Below are positions 1-10,070 of a DNA stretch of 64,000 bases, one piece after another. The number at the start of each line of letters is the position of its first letter. Position 1 is the stretch's first letter. Position numbers and translations under genes: made by a program. The notes under the pieces were generated by a model. The model did no database searches. It saw only the letters and a list, made by a program, of their open reading frames with translations, and was not told the origin of the DNA. Location of the stretch: the NCBI GenBank assembly GCA_020080175.1, contig JAGHQL010000018.1, forward strand, positions 1 to 64,000, given 5' to 3'. The stretch comes from Glutinoglossum americanum. Lineage: Eukaryota > Ascomycota > Geoglossomycetes > Geoglossales > Geoglossaceae.

Positions 1-146
1 CACTGTATACGTTGACCGCTACCATTCCGCCAATTCGAGCATAACCAACAACAAAACTTGCCCAACACTGACAATTTCCCTTTAAATTATTCCGTCTCAA
101 TGCAATAACGTAACGACGGCTTTAACTCCCTTCCGTTCCCTCCGCA

Positions 147-755
147 ATGATGGCTGCCCGCCAGAAGCGACGAAATCGTCTCACTTCCTATGGCACTCCA
201 GCCCCCGTCTCAACATCGCAGACTGGGTCCGTAGGCTTAGTACTCCCTCCGGCTCGATCGACCCAGTTGCATCTCCCACACTGCCCCCAAAACGGCGCCG
301 TGTTCTGCGCAAAGTAGACAGCAACCCCCAATCCCGAAATTACCAAATACGCAGATGTACACATGGTGAGCAGGTCGCCGAGAAAGCAGAAGGTGCAGAA
401 GACACCCGCGATTGGAGATGACGATAATCGCCGGACCCGGAGCAGGACACGCAAAAGTGGGGGGGGGAGCAGAGCTGTCGTATTCGTGGGGGAGCGGATG
501 GTCGTTGTGCCAGAGGAGCCTGCCTCTGCATCTGCGGCGTCGGAATACGATGCCGTTTCGGAAGCGCCGAGCCTCCCCCCACCTACCGTCACGAGCTCAA
601 AGGGAAGGTCGCCTACAAGATCATCGTCGCCAAAGAAGAGGACAGTGGCCAAGCGTGAAGATCTCGCTCTTCTAAGCCCGACAATCGAGTCCAGAGCTTT
701 CAGGGAGATGGAAAATTGGAGGATTGAGCTGCTACAATCGGTCAAAGAGCTGTGA
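147..755 (+). CDS. Hypothetical protein, exon structure unresolved
   Basis: A plausible start (ATGATGGCTGCC) lies at 147. The frame from 147 closes near 315. A second frame from about 149 stays open to about 421 and reads like protein (it includes ADWVRRLSTPSG and PPKRRRVLRKVD) but has no ATG of its own. A third stretch, 363-755, is serine- and basic-rich and ends REMENWRIELLQSVKEL before a TGA. The parts could be joined by one or two small introns, but I could not fix the junctions. The KRRR-type basic clusters suggest a nuclear protein. The N-terminal ADWVRR...PPKRRR pattern faintly resembles the starts of fungal PD-(D/E)XK nuclease-like proteins; that is only a resemblance, because no nuclease core follows. 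I do not recognise a family. Confidence 0.35.
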
Positions 756-1484
756 TATCGTTGCGATGCACGTATCCTTTTAATCTTTGATAGCCGTAAA
801 TGGTGATTGCCAGCGCTTTGGTTCTATGCAGGCTTGTCGTAGTGCTCCCCTTGGCACGAACCCGCCTATCCCACTCACATCAAAAACTTGATGCATTCGA
901 AATGGCTCAGATATGGAAGTCAGCAGCCACAGAACCGCTTTGGATGTCCGTCATGCATTCCGCGAGGAGTGGCTGGCGAGTTGAAAATAAGCGATCCTGT
1001 TGCGCGGCTTTGCCAAAAGCATCTAAAAACAGCGGCCGAAGCGTCGAGATCCGGATGCTTTTCCACCAGCATTCACATTGATAATAACAATAATAACAAG
1101 ATGGAGAAGCCGGGTTTTTTTCTTTTTTTTCCTCTTAGAAAAAAAAAATAACTAGCCCTCCGATCGGGGGGATGAACGAGTTGAATAAATAAAATAAATT
1201 CCTGTTGGAGAGCCCAGAATGGAAACTCCGGATGCGCATTTCTAGGGCTGAAAAATGGGGCGTGACTAACAGAGACAATCTCCTGAGTTTCCCGGTGCGC
1301 TCAGGGAACAGGAGGGAACACATGAAACAGACAGTGTCCTTACAGCAGTGTACCCGGGGCTTGTTCCTGTTAGCTTAAAGCTGGGCAGTGCTCGGTGCGA
1401 GATCCACGGGGGTTAGCATTGGCTTGCCCTTTTTCTTTTTTCTTTTTTTAGTTCTTTATCCTTTACTTTTCCTTTAATCGAGTT

Positions 1485-1512
1485 ATTTATTATTATTATT
1501 ATTATTATTATC
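1485..1512. repeat. TTA trinucleotide microsatellite
   Basis: About nine consecutive TTA/ATT units in a non-coding T-rich stretch. Confidence 0.85.
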
Positions 1513-2313
1513 GATGTAGATGCTAGTGAAAAGGCATCCAAATCTTGACGCTTCGGCCGCTGTTTTTGGATTCTCCAGCACTGTTTTTGGGCGCTTCTCC
1601 ACCTCATGCTCTCGCCGCCCAAAGCCGCGCAACATTGTCGCGTATTTTTAACAAGTGTTGCACCCTTGAAAGTAGGAATCGGCCTAGTCGAAGTTAGTGC
1701 CCTTTCGACTGATCGGTTTCGCTCCTGCCGAATCACTAACGCTGGGGGGCAGAGGTGCTGCAGGACTACCATGGGCAGCTATAAGTACTTTCGGTTCTCT
1801 TTCCGTTGTCAAGGCGTGCGACACTGCAGCGACTCCAGATTGGTTTCGTGAGATGTTGGGCGTGAGGAATACCCAAACTGACTCGGCTATTGGGTTGAGT
1901 TTGGATCTGGCTCCAAAGTTCGCGGCCAGGAGAAATCTCTTGGAAGCTGTGGGGATAACGTGCGAGAGGACATCAGTATGCAAGACTTCGTACTGATCTA
2001 GTCCCTGGTGCTTTGCCATTTGTAATTCAACTATATAGGTCTTTGTACCTAACATTGTCACAGACAAGAATTTGTAAATGCAACTTTCAGAGGAATGAGT
2101 TTTATATCGGCGGGCGTGATGTTTATGCTTTCGACTGATATACCTTTAGCCCGATACGCGGCTTACCTCCATGTAGGCCAGAAGAGGGCCTCGAAATCTA
2201 CATCTTTATTAAATACCCTACCTACAGAGATCACAATATTAGACTTGACTAGGTAGGTCTGACCGGATTGTTGGTTAAGTTGGTTAAAGTCGGTATACTG
2301 CTTAGAGCTCATG

Positions 2314-2840
2314 TGTAAGAACCCTCGATATCAAGGCGACACGAAGGCGCTGTGACGTTGGGGACTCTCTAGTGTCATGACTCGCGGTTGGTTACCCGGC
2401 GAGGCCATTTGAGCCTCCGCAGCCAGGTTACTAGGTTATGTTACGCAAGTGACGTCTCGTCTATATGGTGATATGAATTCCGGAAGCGTACATTCTTGTT
2501 GCAATATGACGTCTCATCCGTTTCTGAATGCTTATCGTGTATATAAGCGGCCCGCTGGCCTCTCGCTTGGAGGCCAGCGATCAGTCTTCTATATCTTCCG
2601 ACTGCTGGAATCAAGTTTATTTCTGCATACTTTATATTCTAAATCAGGCCGACGTCTAGTCGCCCTCCGAACCATTAAAACCAACCCATAATCCTCGTAC
2701 ACTCAAGTCTTACCTAGACGTAGACCAGGCAGCTAGCCATCGCGGTCGTTGCGAGGTGTGACGTCATACTGTCATCGAACCCCTTAGAGTCCTCAACGTC
2801 GGAGTGCCTTTGTGTCGCCTTGACATCGAGGGTTCTTACA
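2314..2840. mobile_element. Solo-LTR-like or MITE-like element with 55-nt imperfect inverted ends
   Basis: The interval begins TGTAAGAACCCTCG and ends with its reverse complement, CGAGGGTTCTTACA. The inverted match runs about 55 nt inward, with roughly six mismatches that are mostly transitions. The ends are TG...CA, as in LTRs. A TATA-like TATATAAG lies near 2540. Just after it comes a perfect 9-bp stem (GCTGGCCTC, 2554-2562, with 2570-2578) and a possible transcription start region. These fit a solo LTR of about 527 bp left by recombination. The long inverted ends would also fit a non-autonomous DNA transposon. No clear target-site duplication is visible (TCATG before, GAAAT after), and there is no internal coding region. 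It looks like an old relic; age cannot be measured from one copy. Confidence 0.5.
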
Positions 2841-3423
2841 GAAATCTTCCACTATGGCAGATCGGCGACCCCCAGGTCCAGTACTCGTCTTGATGCAACA
2901 TACAAAAATCGAGTTTGAATATGTAGTGGCTAGAAAGACTGCGATACTATCCCGCGTAGCCTTCAAATCCTTTTGGGCCTGGAAGTTGGATTGGGCTTGT
3001 CAATCCTACTCACCAGAAGTGTTTGACTTTCAGCGTACTCTTCCTATCTGGAACGGAAGAAAAGTTTGCGAATATGAGAAAGCAAATGCGAAGCAACTGT
3101 GTAGCTAATTGGCTACACTCCAATAAGTCAACTAGGTGACTTGGGAGACATGAGAGCACCATAAGTATAATATCTGAAGCAATTGTGGTAAACCAGAAAC
3201 CACAATAAGGATGCCAATGGAATACTCAAAGTCATGAACATTTGAGCGACGATATTAGAGGGGTAAATTTTAGTTATTGAACCCAAAGCAGTGATGCCCT
3301 AGAGGAAATGGGATTCGCGAAGCAGGAATGAAAGCGGTAAAGGTGGTATAGATAGGGGACAACGGCTAATAACAAGAACGACGACAGCTACGGGCATCTT
3401 CTAGGATAACTCCGTCAATGAAC

Positions 3424-4887
3424 TCAAATAGTACCGACTGCCTGCGCCGAGGCGATCATGTCTAGAACAGGATTGCTCATACTATCCGCTATAATCTTCT
3501 TCTCGAGTTTCAGCTGCTTCTCCTCCGAAAGCTGCCCAACTGGGTTAGGGTCCAATCTCGAGTTCAAGTCCTTGGCTGCGAATAACTGATTGAGAGAACT
3601 AGGATTGTACATTTCCGGCTGGCCAAGTTGAGCCTTGCCGATGAAGGTCCGCAGACCGCCCACAGTAGCAGGATATTGTAGAAGGTTGGCAACTGATGTT
3701 GGAGCTGTCAAAGAGGCCTGGACAAAAGATGTTGCGAGTTCGACCCACATAAACACGTCAGTAACAGAAGTGCTTACTGCGCCACGACGGAACTCGATCG
3801 TCTGGTACGTTTTTATGGACAAGAAATTCCAGCCGAAGTATTTTGATTGATTCGGGTTCATGAGGTCGATTAGCTCGTCAACCGTGGTAAGATTTTCGAT
3901 CCGGTTAAGAGATTGTGCTCGGGACAAATTTTGATACGCCAATGCAGGGTTGTCAATCCAGTTGCTTCTCGCATATTCGTTGCCTCGGCGTGATGCGGGT
4001 AAAAGGGCCTCGAAAGCAGGTTCAAAATAGATGACTGCTTGAGCAACTCTCTTCAAATCCTCAAGGGAATAACCCTCTGCTTGTGAGATGTGGACGTGAG
4101 TGCTACAGTTGTTATTACCGGTCACCATGTAATTTTCGTTGAGGAAGCGCCAGGTAGCTCTAATATGCTGTCGCCATTCTGAGCCGGGGTAAATACGAAA
4201 TAAGGGTGATATCAGTTCAATCCCCCCTGAGAGGTTGTCAGATTATAGTTAGTTCCACAGGATAATAGACTCACAAGGAGCTGATCGAGTTTCGCAAGTC
4301 GGGTCATAGTGTAAACACCACTGTGTGTGAGGCTGGCCTTGCCATAGGGCTTGAACTAAGCTATGCATTCGAGGATGTTGTTGGTCAACTTGTTCGTTAT
4401 ATTGAATGGCACAACGCCTCGCAAAGCGGAACAACGAAACGTCCTCCGAGTTGGGTTCACGACTCTGGAGCAGAAACTCGGTTTCTATACCGATGCCGAT
4501 GCCGATCTTGGGCGGTGTCGGCTGTTTTTGGATTGTAGGTCTGTTCGAGATACCTCGAGGTTTGTATGGAGGGAGAGGTGGCGGCGGGGGCGGTGGTTGT
4601 GGTAGTGGTGAGATTGGGGAGAAGGAGGAGTCTTGTTGGGGGGGTTCGCGATCTATCTCTGGGTATTTGGCGATGATATACCAAGCGTGTAGCAAGCCGG
4701 GGAGATAGCCAAGGCAGCAGAGAGCCATGTTGATGAGGGAGTCTGTAGAGCAGACACCGCGCTCTACCCAGACTATCGCGCGTGTCAGTGACATGGGCGC
4801 CGGAACTGAAAGAACACTTTGGAACTTACTGGCAAGAGGTGGGAACAGGATGGCGATAACGAACAAAAAGACGTTGGGGCAGCGCAT
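3424..4887 (-). CDS. Pmp3 membrane anchor fused to fungal amidoligase
   Basis: Three exons (4887-4830, 4772-4275, 4226-3424) give 452 aa. Splice sites are GTAAGT and GTGAGT donors with TAG and CAG acceptors, and phases agree. Residues 1-56 are a Pmp3/RCI-type proteolipid: ILFPPLAIWVERGVC, then two hydrophobic segments ending HAWYIIAKYPE. A proline-rich linker follows (about 57-110, with a PPPPPPP run). From about 112 comes an amidoligase (Amidoligase_2) domain: GIETEF (114-119), then WGIELISPLF after the second intron, then CSTHVHIS (226-233), RRGNEYARSNW and TIEFRRG. Amidoligases are ATP-dependent COOH-NH2 ligases related to glutamine synthetase and gamma-glutamylcysteine ligase; the substrate is unknown here. 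No Met occurs between residue 35 and the amidoligase core, so the fusion is not easily split into two genes. The neighbour, 242 bp upstream and divergent, is an AIG2-like cyclotransferase. Pmp3 proteins sit in the plasma or endosomal membrane, so the enzyme is probably membrane-tethered. Confidence 0.83.
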
Positions 4888-5019
4888 TATGGTTTTTCCG
4901 GCCGAATTGGATAGGGAGACACTTGTAAACGAGAAGTGTAAAGAAGCACGCTGATCCTTCGGTCGAATTGGATAGACAACTTTAAGTTTTGATGATGATG
5001 TTGGAGTTTTGCTTAACCG

Positions 5020-5027
5020 CACGTGAC
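5020..5027. promoter_or_regulatory. CACGTGAC E-box in the divergent promoter
   Basis: A CACGTGAC motif, the core bound by fungal bHLH factors of the Cbf1/Pho4 kind, lies in the 242-bp gap between the amidoligase and AIG2-like start codons. A second ACGTG half-site follows about 10 bp later. The placement suggests shared control, but binding is inferred from the motif alone. Confidence 0.35.
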
Positions 5028-5129
5028 ATTACGTGTTAGCTACATGTACATAATTAGGACATCTCTGCCGACGGTACAAAGACTGCTCAAGTCAAGTCAT
5101 CCAAAATACTACTACTACTTCCTCCTACA

Positions 5130-5795
5130 ATGTCTTCTCCCAGTAAGACAATAGATACACTGTACGTCACTACGGTGCCGCCCTCAGACCCTCTTCAATC
5201 GCCTCCTCCCCCGCCTCCTCTCCCGCCTCCTCTCCCGACTCCTCCCCCGCCTATGCGTCACCGTCCGTCACATTTCCTAGCACAGCTGCAGTCCGCTCCA
5301 AAAGACTACCTTTCAACTATCCCCAAAATCCAGCGTCAGGCCCCAGTCTACGAACCCGTCTATTACTTCTTCTACGGCACCCTGACACAGCCGGAAACCC
5401 TAAAAAGAATTCTTGACCTCAAAGAAGAGCCTGTACTTCGACAAGCGCAGATTGTTGGGTATTCTCTTGCCAAATGGGGCGATTATCTTACTCTCCTCGA
5501 CGGCCCTCCTGGCAATGTCGTCTCTGGGCACGCGTACATGGTGCGGTCGAGCGATGACGAGTGGAAGCTTGCCTACTATGAAACCCTTGCATACAAGCCG
5601 GCCCCTTGCCGAATCACTTTCACCGGTGATGCCCAGCCAGCACGAGTATCCGGGAGAACATTCATGTATGCCGGAGATGCAGCGGCTCTGAGGGAGAAGA
5701 GGTTTGATCATACGTTGTGGATGCGGCAGATGAGCCACAGGCCGACATCCAACTCTGTCGAGGAGATAAAATCGACTTGGCCGTGTGATCTGTGA
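5130..5795 (+). CDS. AIG2/gamma-glutamylcyclotransferase-like protein
   Basis: A single exon of 221 aa. An N-terminal disordered segment has a proline run (about residues 25-41). The GGCT-like (AIG2, PF06094 type) fold starts at about 78 with FFYGTL (80-85), the substrate-binding YGTL loop. It continues with LDGPPGNVVSGHAY and AYYETLAYKPAPCRI, where Glu151 is at the position of the catalytic acid, and ends near FDHTLWMRQM. Family members cleave gamma-glutamyl amides and release 5-oxoproline, though many fungal AIG2 proteins have no proven substrate. The gene is divergent from the Pmp3-amidoligase gene, and both carry proline runs. A short open frame continues past the stop to 5967, so an alternative 3' exon is possible; the fold is complete without it. 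Confidence 0.85.
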   Translation: MSSPSKTIDTLYVTTVPPSDPLQSPPPPPPLPPPLPTPPPPMRHRPSHFLAQLQSAPKDYLSTIPKIQRQAPVYEPVYYFFYGTLTQPETLKRILDLKEEPVLRQAQIVGYSLAKWGDYLTLLDGPPGNVVSGHAYMVRSSDDEWKLAYYETLAYKPAPCRITFTGDAQPARVSGRTFMYAGDAAALREKRFDHTLWMRQMSHRPTSNSVEEIKSTWPCDL

Positions 5796-6637
5796 AAAGA
5801 TGGGTGGAGGATCAACTCAGCAGCTTGCTCCAATCGCTGAGTATGGCACCTCCACACCCACTCCCTCTGCTTCAGCTAATTCTGGAACAGACATTCAAGC
5901 TTTGATGGCGCTGTGGACTCGGACTGAAACGAAGATATTTATGATAGAATGGCCGGAAGTAGACTAACACCCCGAGTCACTGAGTCTCGCGGCTCGGTCA
6001 GTTAGAATCAATCAATCCACATGCGCAATCCAAGATCCCCCAAACATCGTCAGGGAGCATACAGCACAGCGTGTCACTTCGCTCTTGGTGTGTGACAGTC
6101 CCTTTGAAGTGCTTGATATCATAGTGGTTTATCTCACCACCATTCTGGATCAACAGCGATTAATTCGTTGATTAGAAAAAGTACGAATCATTTCCTTCCC
6201 CTCTGTGGAATGGCCCAGGTTCTTCCGTGAGCAGTGCAACTTCTGATGCACGGTATCATGAAGTCATAGCGATCGGTCCCTGCATTGTACTGTGCGATAG
6301 TCAGTCCAGTCAAGGGATAGACCGAAATCAGTCAGCAGATCAGTCTCAGCTCCAGCGAAAACAACTAGCAATATGGTTGATATGCTCTCAGAATCATGTG
6401 TATTTGGTGAATATATTTCTCTAGCGGGCTTTACGATATTACGGCTGCGAACGAAAGAGCTAATCTCATACCTGGTAAAGGTGTTCTATCTTTCTGAGGT
6501 CTCCCAGAAGCTAACGTAATATGAAGAAGCTTCTGCTGTCACCAGACGAACGAGAGATGCTTGACAGGACCAGACAACTACAAGAAGCGATAGGGACTGA
6601 CCTGCCAGCAAAGGGATTCTAGGAGGATTTGAAATAT

Positions 6638-6830
6638 GCGGGAAACTAGGATGAAGTGAGACCCCTTCGTCTCTCAGGCAATAAATGAACATGCAGAAAA
6701 CACTGGCACCCGGAAAGAAAACTACGATGAAGTGAGATATTTCTGTCAGGCAATAAATCGACATGTACAAAAATTTGATAGGAAACTATGATAAGGTAAG
6801 GTCTCTCTATCTCCCGTAAATAGATAACGG
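6638..6830. repeat. Degenerate ~70-bp tandem repeat, about 2.7 copies
   Basis: Three successive units begin near 6640, 6711 and 6781. Each starts with a GGAAA(C)TA-like motif followed by GATGAAGTGAG (GATAAGGTAAG in the third). The first two then share CAGGCAATAAAT and ACATG at matching offsets. Divergence between copies is substantial. Confidence 0.55.
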
Positions 6831-7589
6831 AGGACAAACTGATTCCCTCAGGCGATGGGGCTCTACAGGAGCAAAATTGTACAGGCTACCAAAAGAGAGC
6901 AAAGAGCCGACACGCACAAAGAGCCTAGTACCACAGGGACAGCTGGACTTGAGGGCTAATTCTTAGTAGGGTGATCTACCATAGTATATTCACAGCCGCC
7001 AGTAAAGAGACAGGCTCCAGCGCACGGTAGCCTTGAGCGTGCTTCTGGGGGAAAACCCCCGAGTCCAAAATAAAATAAAAAGCTCCCACCTCTCAATAGA
7101 GAAGCCTTGGATCAGTGGAGGGGCTACGGAAAGGTAATACTTTCGTCTCCTGAAGGGGGTTTAAAAGCGAAGGGGTTGCAGGAAAGATTAGATTGGATTT
7201 CGCTCAGACCGTTCACATTTTCATACATGTTACAACGAGGCGATTATATCTACAATTTTTTTATAGGCAAAAGCGAGAATAATAATTGATAATTATATCT
7301 TATTTCTCAATAGGAGAGAGAGATGTCACGGGTGTGTGCGTGCTGGAGCTTACGGAGGGTACGCGTAGAGAGTATCATGCTTACGAGAGAAGCCGATTGC
7401 TGGGCCGAGACCCGTATTGGGAGTTTTTGTTCGATTAACCCTCTTTCTTTCTTTTTCCCGCAATCTTTGATTAACAAATCTTTTTTTTGGTTGTCCCCCC
7501 CGTACCTTGTTTCGCTGTCATCATCATCGTATCAACCAGATCAATCAATAACGTCAAACTCGACAACCTTCCCCGCCGGACAAACGATA

Positions 7590-7626
7590 TTTTCCCTTTC
7601 TTCCTTCCCTCCTTCCTTCCTTCCAT
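7590..7626. repeat. CCTT-type pyrimidine microsatellite
   Basis: Repeated TTCC/CTTC units upstream of the Mdm38/LETM1 gene, within its probable promoter or leader. Confidence 0.7.
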
Positions 7627-7833
7627 ATTACATGTCCTCCATCCGCACTTACCACCTTTTTTTAGAGAGTAAAAACAAAAATTATAACGCTTGAGAGATT
7701 CCGCACTTATCCGTCGAAAGGTTTCATCTGGAACGGGTTTGGTTTTCCTTTTCCTGCTCGCTTGTGCTTTGCTGGTTCGCCCGCTCCCCTGATCTTTGTT
7801 CACATCACAACTTTTTTTTTTCCTCCTGCGATC

Positions 7834-9756
7834 ATGAGCGCTTCTTCGCGGATGGTTCGCACCGCCACGGCGCATCGCTCGTTGCTGGGTACGGGTCAGT
7901 GGTTTTTTTCCCCTCTGGGTATCTATGCTTTGCGTGGTGGCCTTGTGCATCCCGACTGACAGTGTGGAAATTATTGCAGCCCGCGGTCGTCCTCGTAGCT
8001 CCTTCGGTCACTCGTCGGCATACACTGCGTTCCTCAGACGCAACGCTAGGGATCTCCCATCGCAGCTGCCGGCCTTGGCCATACTCATCCCGTATCGTGG
8101 ATATGCGACGGAAGTGTCGGATACGCCCAGCGGCGGACCTGCCATCCCTCCCCCCGGCTTCAACATCAAGGAGGCGAAGAAACCCTTGCCGAAGGAAAGA
8201 GAGATGACCCAGTCTGCTAAGCCCTCTGACGTGAGCGGTGCGACCGGGCTCTCCACTGACGCTACCAGAACCGCATCCAAAGAAGCCACCACCACGACCG
8301 CGACGGCCAAAGGGGAGACTAAGGATGAGAAGACGTTGACGCAGTTGGCGGGGGCGAAGGCGACGACGAAGGCGGAGGACAAGAAGGCGGTTGGGGAAGC
8401 GAAGAAAGCGCAGCAGAAACTAACCATCATGCAGAAGGTCAAGAGGGAGTTAAATCACTATTGGGATGGGACGAAGTTGTTGGGAGCGGAGGTAAAGATA
8501 AGCACAAAATTGGCTCTGAAGATGGCTGCTGGGTACGAGCTTAGTCGGAGAGAAAATAGACAGGTTGGCTCTTTTTTTCTTCGGTTTGATCATGATTACT
8601 GGGAAAAGCTGACGTTATGGCGTCGTGCAGCTTCAAAGAACCGTCCAGGACCTGGCACGGCTAGTCCCGTTTTCGGTCTTCATCATAGTTCCCTTTGCGG
8701 AATTACTACTTCCTTTCGCCTTGAAGCTCTTCCCGAACATGCTGCCAAGTACGTATGAAGGTCAGAAGGCGAAGGATGCCAAGACCGCAAGTCTCCGGGC
8801 TGCCAGGAAGGAGGTTAGCAACCTGCTTAGGGAAACTCTGAGAGAGACGGGATTGCCATTGAGCACGTCTAATGCGCAGAAAGAAGAATTCACGGAGTTT
8901 TTCCGAAAGGTAGCATTCTACTTTTTCTTTTTTTTTTTATTTCATCTCCATTCGACCGAACAAAATTTCTAACGTCGAACGCTAGGTTCGCGCAACGGGC
9001 GAGTCACCTACCCATGACGACGTCATCAAGGTTTGCAAGATCTTCAAGGATGACCTCACGCTGGACAATCTCTCTCGGCCACAGCTGGTCGGCATGTGTC
9101 GCTACATGAACCTCAACACCTTCGGCACGGACATGATGCTCCGCTACCAAATCCGCCACCGTATGCGCCAGATCAAACGCGACGACCGCGCCATCAGCTT
9201 CGAAGGCATCGACAGTCTCAGCGTCCCCGAACTCCAAACGGCTGCCGCCAGCCGCGGCCTCCGCACCCACGGCGTGTCTCCGGCTCGCCTGCGCGCAGAC
9301 CTCCAAGTGTGGCTCGACCTCCGCCTCAAATACAACATCCCCTCCACCCTCCTAGTCCTCAGCAACGCCTTCATGTACACCTCCGGCAAGGAATCCGAAT
9401 TCTCGTCGCAGATCGACGCGCTGCAAGCCGTGCTGAGCAGCATACCGGAGGAGCTCTTCCACGAGATCGAGCTGGAGGTGCATAATGCGGAGGGAGCGGC
9501 GACGAACAAGCAGCGGCTGGAGGTGCTGAAGGAGCAGCAGGAGCTGATCGAGGAGGAGAATGAGCAGCATGGGGAGAGGGGCGGTGTGAGTGGTTTGAGG
9601 GATATGGAAAATATCGACGAGAAGGAGACGGACGTTAGGCAGGCTGGGGGGGTTGAGGTTGAGGGGGAACAGGTGGGTGAGCCTGTGAATGCGGAGACGG
9701 ATGCCGTTGCCGAGGATGGGGAACTGAGAAGCAAGAAGGTAGAGGAGTCGAAATAA
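7834..9756 (+). CDS. mdm38: Mitochondrial LETM1/Mdm38 family inner-membrane protein
   Basis: Four exons (7834-7888, 7980-8563, 8631-8909, 8986-9756) give 562 aa. All junctions are GT-AG and in phase. The N-terminus is arginine/serine-rich without acids ([15 protein letters not shown]), fitting a mitochondrial presequence, and is followed by a low-complexity Lys/Ala/Thr segment. The LETM1 core begins near [20 protein letters not shown]. It continues with a hydrophobic segment ([19 protein letters not shown]), then LPSTYE and the ribosome-binding-like half with [18 protein letters not shown]. The acidic C-terminal tail is poorly conserved. Family members support K+/H+ exchange and help membrane insertion of mitochondrially encoded subunits. 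The last exon is much more GC-rich at third positions than the earlier ones. Confidence 0.95.
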
Positions 9757-10070
9757 GGGGGGGGTTGGGGATATTTTCGGCGAATATGTAATCTCTTTCT
9801 CTCTCCTCTGACCGAGAAGTCTCATGGCCAAACCTGCATTTTCTTTTATCGGGGGGTTTCGCTTTTTCCTTTTTTCAGTATGTACATATATTTGAGCAAT
9901 TAGGAAAATCCGATGGAGTTGTCGTATCTCATTGGTCGTCACGGAGTTTGTTGGGAGAAAGTGGGGGGGGGTTCTAGGTTCTTGTCTACATATATATATA
10001 TATATATATATCTTGCGGGGAATCGCCATCATAGGAAGCATAGGATCTATAAACGAATACGGTACTCAAG
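9757..10070. other. Convergent 3' intergenic region with TA microsatellite
   Basis: The 314 bp between two convergent genes hold a TA run of about 22 nt near 9988-10011, and T-rich stretches that may serve as 3' processing signals. Confidence 0.6.

Larger units (their letters stand above)
756..3423. other. Gene-poor interval
   Basis: About 2.7 kb with no recognisable gene. It holds a TTA microsatellite near 1485-1512, T-run/A-run homopolymer pairs near 1115-1150, and the 527-bp element at 2314-2840. A short ORF follows that element at 2854-3108 (84 codons, start MADRRPPGP). It matches no family I know and is probably chance. Confidence 0.6.
5796..7833. other. Intergenic region with degenerate repeat and pyrimidine-rich leader
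   Basis: About 2 kb with no convincing coding frame. It contains the roughly 70-bp degenerate repeat at 6638-6830 and a CCTT-rich microsatellite near 7590-7626. Just before the Mdm38 start at 7834 is a long T/C-rich stretch, typical of a fungal promoter and leader. Confidence 0.6.

Noticed and set aside
188-745. Minus-strand frame of 185 codons opposite the first gene
   Set aside because: Ser/Leu/Arg-rich shadow of the plus-strand sequence; no protein-like pattern.
2854-3108. 84-codon ORF just after the LTR/MITE-like element
   Set aside because: No family similarity and no supporting context; short enough to be chance.
4457-4708. Threonine/proline and glycine-rich frames over the amidoligase linker
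   Set aside because: Overlaps of the proline-rich linker in other frames.
9144-10041. Long minus-strand frames across the mdm38 3' end
   Set aside because: Shadow of a GC-rich exon; repetitive Ser/Arg or Leu composition with no domain.
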